Positions 61,301-64,000 of a stretch of DNA of 64,000 nt are shown here, in pieces. How positions within the stretch are numbered: position 1 is the first letter of the stretch; each line of letters opens with the position of its first letter. The notes below the pieces were generated by a model that saw only the letters and a list, made by a program, of their open reading frames with translations, had not been told where the DNA came from and made no database searches. This DNA comes from Pithys albifrons albifrons (Eukaryota > Chordata > Aves > Passeriformes > Thamnophilidae), in the NCBI RefSeq assembly GCF_047495875.1, contig NC_092463.1:7334622-7398621 (forward strand), given 5' to 3'. The position numbers were made by a program, and so were the translations under genes.

Positions 61301-63561
61301 CAGAACAGCTGAAAAATATTTCATCTGATCATGAAAAGCTGGTAGTGGCAGAAGATGTTCGTAGGAGATGGGAGGTGAGATGGTACAGGAAGGAGAATCC
61401 ACTGCCTGTTCTCATTAGGCCTGGCATATTGGAGAGACACTTTTTTTTGTCACATTATGTTCTGAGGTTTTTACTTGCTGTGTAATACTCTCTCACCATC
61501 TCATGGGAACAATGTGTCTTGAATTTCGCAGGCAGTTCGTCATGAAATGGTATCCTATGTCCAGCTCATGGTAGAAAGGGAAAAAAAGAAATTTAATGCA
61601 ACTTTTAAAAAAATGAATAAGCAATTGGGCAAAGAGAAGAAACTCCTAAGTATGGATAAAACTAAAGGGATCATCAAGGAACATGAGGTACCTGACACAC
61701 TCCTTTTTTGCTCACTTGCCTCTCTTTATGGATGCTTTGCTGTCCTTCTTCCTCCTTTTTAGGTACATTATTGCAGCCTGAGCTTGTGGAACGGGACTCT
61801 TGTGCTGTATGTTATGTAAACACGGGACAGAGGCCACCCAAATTACTTCTTCATCTTTTTTTACTGCAGATATTAGTGTTCTTGCAGAGTTTTAGAATTA
61901 TCTCCTTGTTAAGTAGGTGTTACCTTTTTTCCTTTTTTTTCCAGATTTTTAGTATATCTTGATTTCACTCTTGAAAGTATAATTCTTATCTACATTTTCT
62001 GCAGTCAGTGAGACGTGTCTGTCTGATGTCAGGGTGAAGAAGGCTTGGGACCAAAGTAGTTAAAATTGTAGTGGTATAATGAATTTCAAAATCAAGGAGG
62101 AGTCAGTGTGGTTTTTTGAATAAAGCTGGGGAACACGTTGCCAGAAATCCTAATTTCTGTGCTGAGTCTATTTGAGAAAGAATCGGGGGAAAATAAGTGT
62201 GTCTTTCTTGGTTTGACAGCTTACACTTCTAAGTGCACTCATCCAAGAAGGTAATGGAAGTAGAAAATAATGTATGAGAATAATTGCATATCCTCATGAC
62301 CTAACATGAGTTTATTATATCGTTTTTCTTTGTTTAGGCCTCTCTTTCACATGAAGGCAGCCTGAGAGAACTTAAAAAGTCATTAGAAGACCTTAAAATA
62401 CTGGGAAGGCTGTCAGAAGAAGCTGTCCCAGGGATACAAACACTCACTGCAGAGTGTGAAAAGAAGCTGGAGAAGGTTCAACAACTTGTGGCAGACACGT
62501 CCCTGGCACTGCTGGCTCATGCTGGGAAGGGACAGTCCCCTCAGAAAGGGTGGGTTTCTGAGGGCACAATGTCCTGTAGCTTCACATAAATCATTTACAC
62601 AGATAAATTTTGTGATAGTGTAAATGTGCTGCCAAGTACATTGCTATGGTCATTACTGTGGACAACTGTACATTTAAACACCTAGGGTTAAGTTTCGTAA
62701 AGTAACAAGTACAGTAATTACCCTGCATTACAACTGTAATGTTTTCAGTTTTTAGGTAGGATTTCTTTTTTTCCCCTTTGTATTTCATGTTTTGTTCTGA
62801 AGATGAAATTTCTTTTAAACTGTAGGAGCTCCATGATTGCTTCTGAGAATGGAGGAGAGCCTGGTTCTTCTCAACAAATTGATAACCTTTCTGTACAGGA
62901 GGTAAGAAGTCGAGACTTACTGTGAAAAAACAGTGCTCTGTCAAAGGCAGGTCATTGCTAAAAGGAAAAAGTGGTTTTTCTCTTACTGGACCTCAGGCCC
63001 CCTGTGCTTTTGAATGTAGACTAAGTAAAGATTAACAATTAACATGCAAGGAACAGCACTGGGCATCCCGAGGAGATGAGAGTCTCCAGCCTTGCACTGC
63101 ATTTTGCTATAAATGATTTTCAGGTGAAACTCAAGTGAGAAGTGTCCCAGTAATTTCAACAAGTTCCAGGGGACAGAGAGTGAGAAAATAATGGAGACTT
63201 GGAGGCATTTGTCTGTATCTGTGGAAAGAATGAATGAGCTGGATGCAAGTATTAAAAAATCTGCTCTTTTGGTTCATGATTGAGTTTAAACACATCTTGT
63301 ATTCATGAATGGCGTCTCTCATCTCCTTTGGGGCACATCAAGCAATTCCTTCCTTCAGGAGTGCACAGATGTCTGTTAGGTTTCACTGTGTATTGCACAG
63401 CATGATGTGGAGGTCACTGTTAACCTTTTTATTTTCACTTAGACCTCAAGGCCTACTGCAAAGATAGTGTTGGAACCAGATGTGAAACATCACAATGGAG
63501 AAAGCTGTGCAGAAAAATTTGAGGACAACAGTGATTTGGCCATAACAGCTTTATTAGAGAG
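34241..63561 (+). CDS. SYNE2: SYNE2 (nesprin-2), N-terminal part; 24 coding exons, 3' incomplete
   Basis: Joining exons 34241-34319, 43836-43897, 44837-44932, 45200-45277, 45370-45462, 46444-46625, 48263-48459, 48933-49033, 49768-49869, 50608-50745, 51623-51787, 53641-53753, 54352-54508, 56147-56243, 56403-56590, 56750-56914, 58133-58306, 60103-60252, 60523-60696, 61249-61374, 61532-61687, 62338-62549, 62826-62901 and 63443-63561 gives one uninterrupted frame of 1066 codons plus 2 bases. All introns are GT-AG. Residues 33-42 (QKKTFTSWIN) fit the first actinin-type actin-binding signature. CH1 spans about 33-136, CH2 about 181-287 (core DFKSSWRSGLAFLAII), followed by Trp-containing spectrin-like helices. 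Known role of the family: an outer-nuclear-membrane protein that binds actin through these CH domains and SUN proteins through a distant C-terminal KASH tail. The start is chosen because the ATG has A at -3 and G at +4 and an in-frame TAA lies 24 bases upstream. I prefer SYNE2 over SYNE1 because the CH region matches nesprin-2 as I remember it. Confidence 0.95.
38268..38283. repeat. Short TG microsatellite
   Basis: CTGTGTGTGTGTGTTA in intron 2. Too short to be remarkable. Confidence 0.85.
39493..39540. repeat. Direct repeat with 22-base period
   Basis: ATATTTTCATCATGAAAT occurs at 39493-39510 and again at 39515-39532, with a third partial copy starting at 39531. Located in SYNE2 intron 2. 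Confidence 0.9.
43836..43897 (+). CDS. SYNE2: SYNE2 exon 3, start of CH1
   Basis: Residues 27-47. Acceptor TTTCCCAG, donor GTAAGA, phase 1 to 0. It carries QKKTFTSWIN (33-42), which fits the first actinin-type actin-binding signature and marks helix A of CH1. The following intron (939 bases) shows nothing recognisable. Confidence 0.95.
44837..44932 (+). CDS. SYNE2: SYNE2 exon 4, CH1
   Basis: Residues 48-79, phase 0 to 0, acceptor TTGCAG, donor GTAAGA. The stretch SDLYTDIQQGHLLLDLLEVL is the second CH1 segment (the DLxDGxxLLxLLE-type helix). The next intron is 267 bases. Confidence 0.95.
45200..45277 (+). CDS. SYNE2: SYNE2 exon 5, CH1
   Basis: Residues 80-105, phase 0 to 0, acceptor TTCGCAG, donor GTGAGT. 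It includes the FQCRSNIENALTFL segment, which lines up with the CH-domain helix that packs against the core. The intron after it is only 92 bases. Confidence 0.95.
45370..45462 (+). CDS. SYNE2: SYNE2 exon 6, end of CH1
   Basis: Residues 106-136, phase 0 to 0, acceptor CCTTAG, donor GTAAGT. LINIHVADIIEGKPSIVLGL followed by IWTII is the second actinin-type signature region (VNI...DIVDGN...LGLIWTLI in the family). The 981-base intron that follows shows nothing recognisable. Confidence 0.96.
46444..46625 (+). CDS. SYNE2: SYNE2 exon 7, inter-CH linker and start of CH2
   Basis: Residues 137-196 plus two bases. After the last CH1 helix there is a Ser/Lys-rich linker (about residues 155-176, containing SSPKTSRSAKKSAK) with basic and possible phosphorylation sites. 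CH2 then opens at about 181 (SATKALLLWAKEQC). Donor GTAAGT, phase 0 to 2. The next intron is 1637 bases with nothing recognised. Confidence 0.95.
48263..48459 (+). CDS. SYNE2: SYNE2 exon 8, CH2 core
   Basis: Residues 197-262, phase 2 to 1. DFKSSWRSGLAFLAII (205-220) is the canonical CH2 motif of spectrin-family actin-binding domains. SNKENLKEAFRIAE and the LLEPE loop follow. The acceptor GGGCTAG has a weak pyrimidine tract, but it is the only one nearby that keeps the frame. Donor GTAAAT. Confidence 0.95.
48933..49033 (+). CDS. SYNE2: SYNE2 exon 9, end of CH2
   Basis: Residues 263-296, phase 1 to 0, acceptor TCTTGTAG, donor GTATGT. DVDIMNPDEKSIMTYVAQFL is the highly conserved closing helix of spectrin-type CH2 domains. 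The following intron (734 bases) holds nothing recognised. Confidence 0.95.
49768..49869 (+). CDS. SYNE2: SYNE2 exon 10, first rod helix
   Basis: Residues 297-330, phase 0 to 0, acceptor TTACCAG, donor GTATGT. An amphipathic, charged helix with a Trp at 305, starting the spectrin-like rod right after the actin-binding domain. The following intron (738 bases) holds nothing recognised. Confidence 0.9.
50608..50745 (+). CDS. SYNE2: SYNE2 exon 11, spectrin-like helix
   Basis: Residues 331-376, phase 0 to 0, acceptor TCCCTAG. It has the Trp typical of a spectrin-type helix (W370, in EEWDKVNSQ). The donor is GTCAGA, weaker than most in this gene, but it fits the frame and the next exon. An 877-base intron follows. 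Confidence 0.9.
51623..51787 (+). CDS. SYNE2: SYNE2 exon 12, spectrin-like helices
   Basis: Residues 377-431, phase 0 to 0. INEWKAKLDQ (W380) and EAWLQEVERL (W398) are typical repeat helices. Acceptor TTTTGAAG, donor GTATGC. The 1853-base intron after it is AT-rich with nothing recognised. Confidence 0.92.
53641..53753 (+). CDS. SYNE2: SYNE2 exon 13
   Basis: Residues 432-468 plus two bases, phase 0 to 2. The acceptor (TTTTTCTCCCCAG) is excellent. The donor is GTTGTG, clearly non-consensus. The frame is kept only by cutting after 53753, and reading on would hit TGA within two codons. PLVLPEKLEEMKRR resembles the nesprin-2 segment I recall from mammals. Confidence 0.85.
54352..54508 (+). CDS. 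SYNE2: SYNE2 exon 14, spectrin-like repeat
   Basis: Residues 469-521, phase 2 to 0, acceptor GTTTGTAG, donor GTAAGT. FLEYHYGLC and LNIWDMKYGSKESVESLLEN match a conserved nesprin-2 segment. W503 and W520 fit spectrin-type helices. The following 1638-base intron shows nothing recognised. Confidence 0.93.
56147..56243 (+). CDS. SYNE2: SYNE2 exon 15
   Basis: Residues 522-553 plus one base, phase 0 to 1, acceptor TTTGGGCAG, donor GTAAGT. A charged helix (NFIEEKKLEAQLETATHICE). The next intron is 159 bases. Confidence 0.9.
56403..56590 (+). CDS. SYNE2: SYNE2 exon 16, spectrin-like repeat
   Basis: Residues 554-616, phase 1 to 0, acceptor TGTCCTAG, donor GTATGT. VNTTLQKVLSSWSNYTENN resembles the conserved nesprin-2 segment around STLQKVLxxW. 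W592 and W605 are helix Trp residues. The next intron is 159 bases. Confidence 0.93.
56750..56914 (+). CDS. SYNE2: SYNE2 exon 17, spectrin-like repeat
   Basis: Residues 617-671, phase 0 to 0, acceptor CTGTCTAG, donor GTGAGT. SLNEAGNYLIEVS and KELKKLNRRWAKFI (W662) are diagnostic of the nesprin-2 repeat. The following intron is 1218 bases. I looked there for an extra exon matching the longer mammalian linker and found none with good sites. Confidence 0.94.
58133..58306 (+). CDS. SYNE2: SYNE2 exon 18
   Basis: Residues 672-729, phase 0 to 0, acceptor GGTTTATAG, donor GTGAGA. An acidic helix (KIEELLGEVDSWAAETGCLL, W703) starts the next repeat. The 1796-base intron after it shows nothing recognised. 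Confidence 0.9.
60103..60252 (+). CDS. SYNE2: SYNE2 exon 19
   Basis: Residues 730-779, phase 0 to 0, acceptor TTCAACCAG, donor GTACTC (weak after +4). Less conserved helical sequence ending in the KARIKEARDKIQ helix, which resembles the corresponding nesprin-2 helix. Confidence 0.88.
60523..60696 (+). CDS. SYNE2: SYNE2 exon 20
   Basis: Residues 780-837, phase 0 to 0, acceptor TCTCCCAAG, donor GTGGGT. FEESQKELEASIAKAVQLV matches the EESQKELE helix of nesprin-2. The next intron (552 bases) holds nothing recognised. Confidence 0.92.
61249..61374 (+). CDS. SYNE2: SYNE2 exon 21
   Basis: Residues 838-879, phase 0 to 0, with a long T-rich tract before the CAG acceptor and donor GTGAGA. FLKAAEQLKNIS and VRRRWE (W878) fit a spectrin-type helix. 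The next intron is 157 bases. Confidence 0.92.
61532..61687 (+). CDS. SYNE2: SYNE2 exon 22
   Basis: Residues 880-931, phase 0 to 0, acceptor TTTCGCAG, donor GTACCT. A very basic helix (VEREKKKFNATFKKMNKQLG) ends in TKGIIKEHE, matching the nesprin-2 TKGLIKEHE segment. The next intron is 650 bases with nothing recognised. Confidence 0.94.
62338..62549 (+). CDS. SYNE2: SYNE2 exon 23
   Basis: Residues 932-1001 plus two bases, phase 0 to 2. The acceptor TTTGTTTAG is good and the donor is GTGGGT. LRELKKSLEDLKIL and KKLEKVQQLV are repeat helices, followed by a Gly/Ser/Gln-rich linker. Confidence 0.9.
62826..62901 (+). CDS. SYNE2: SYNE2 exon 24, low-complexity linker
   Basis: Residues 1002-1027, phase 2 to 0, acceptor AACTGTAG, donor GTAAGA. 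Ser/Gly/Gln-rich with the SENGGEPGSS segment, similar in position and flavour to the SENRGGDP linker of mammalian nesprin-2. Probably disordered. The next intron is 541 bases. Confidence 0.85.
63443..63561 (+). CDS. SYNE2: SYNE2 exon 25, last exon in the window
   Basis: Residues 1028-1066 plus two bases, phase 0 to 2, acceptor TTTTCACTTAG, donor GTAATT. It ends in AITALLE plus the first two bases of an Arg codon, as expected before the LLERYD helix. The remaining 439 bases are intron with an AT-rich tandem repeat at its start. Confidence 0.88.
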
Positions 63562-63591
63562 GTAATTGTTAAAGACTAAAATACTTCTGTC

Positions 63592-63634
63592 TTAATATTT
63601 AATATTATATTTAATATTATATTTAATATTAATA
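63592..63634. repeat. AT-rich tandem repeat, 12-base unit
   Basis: AATATTATATTT occurs twice exactly (63601-63612, 63613-63624) with partial copies on each side, 30 bases after the exon 25 donor. Confidence 0.9.
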
Positions 63635-64000
63635 ATGTCTATGCTAGACATTCACAGATTAATTGACTGTATCCAACATAGGGTGCACTTTTGCTATGCA
63701 ACACTCTGTTCTCATCCTACTACAGTTTACTTAATATTGCTCTGTAACTGCTAAGGAAGCACTAGAGTATTAAATGCTTCAAACATTAGGATTTTGCAGC
63801 AAGAGCACTTAAAAACATAAAAGTTTTATTTCTGCTCTTTTCTTGGGCTAGAATAGTCTGTACCTGCCTTACTAATAACTTCATATTAAAAAAATTTGGC
63901 AAGTTTTTAGAGAACTGACATTTTTACATTGATAAAACTGTATTTAGAGAATGCAGGCAGACATTCACACTTGAAAATCAGCCAGATGAGCAATTTCTCA

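Noticed and set aside
1..64000. CRISPR arrays, operons, insertion sequences or phage-like systems
   Set aside because: The sequence is vertebrate nuclear DNA with introns. No regularly spaced repeats or bacterial-type gene clusters are present.

Overview
The window looks like avian nuclear DNA, most likely from a songbird or other passerine. Four things point there: several truncated CR1 LINE fragments; a SINE with a tRNA-Ile-like head and a CR1-like tail (the TguSINE1 type known from passerines); a CpG-island promoter; and small coding exons with canonical splice sites. There are no bacterial or organellar features.

The only protein-coding gene I can support is the 5' part of SYNE2 (nesprin-2) on the + strand. 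It starts in a CpG island at about 15.8-16.8 kb, where a non-coding first exon ends at a strong donor (16240/16241). Intron 1 is about 18 kb. Exon 2 carries the start codon at 34241, intron 2 is about 9.5 kb, and 23 further coding exons run to 63561. The gene continues beyond the window. The joined exons keep one open frame of 1066 complete codons: a short N-terminal tail, two calponin-homology domains (about residues 33-136 and 181-287), then the first spectrin-like helical repeats. This is the cytoplasmic actin-binding end of a giant outer-nuclear-membrane LINC-complex protein. The membrane anchor and KASH tail lie far downstream, outside the window.

Bases 1 to about 15,800 look intergenic. 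They hold CR1 fragments (about 362-426, 5479-5712, 13022-13765), the SINE (about 880-1016), an 81-base unit present twice in tandem (5141-5302), and an LTR-like element (about 12355-12855) preceded by a 13-base-arm hairpin. I found no supportable gene there. The many open frames in this part lack recognisable motifs and conflict between frames. Introns 1 and 2 hold a few more CR1 pieces, short simple repeats and one GC-rich patch (about 25.68-25.93 kb) that could be regulatory.

I did not find a new biological system. The points most worth checking are a spliced upstream ORF in the 5' UTR, four copies of the GGGGCC hexamer (minus strand) just downstream of exon 1, a non-consensus splice donor after exon 13, a run of six phase-0/phase-0 exons, and an apparently shortened linker after residue 671 compared with my recollection of the mammalian protein.
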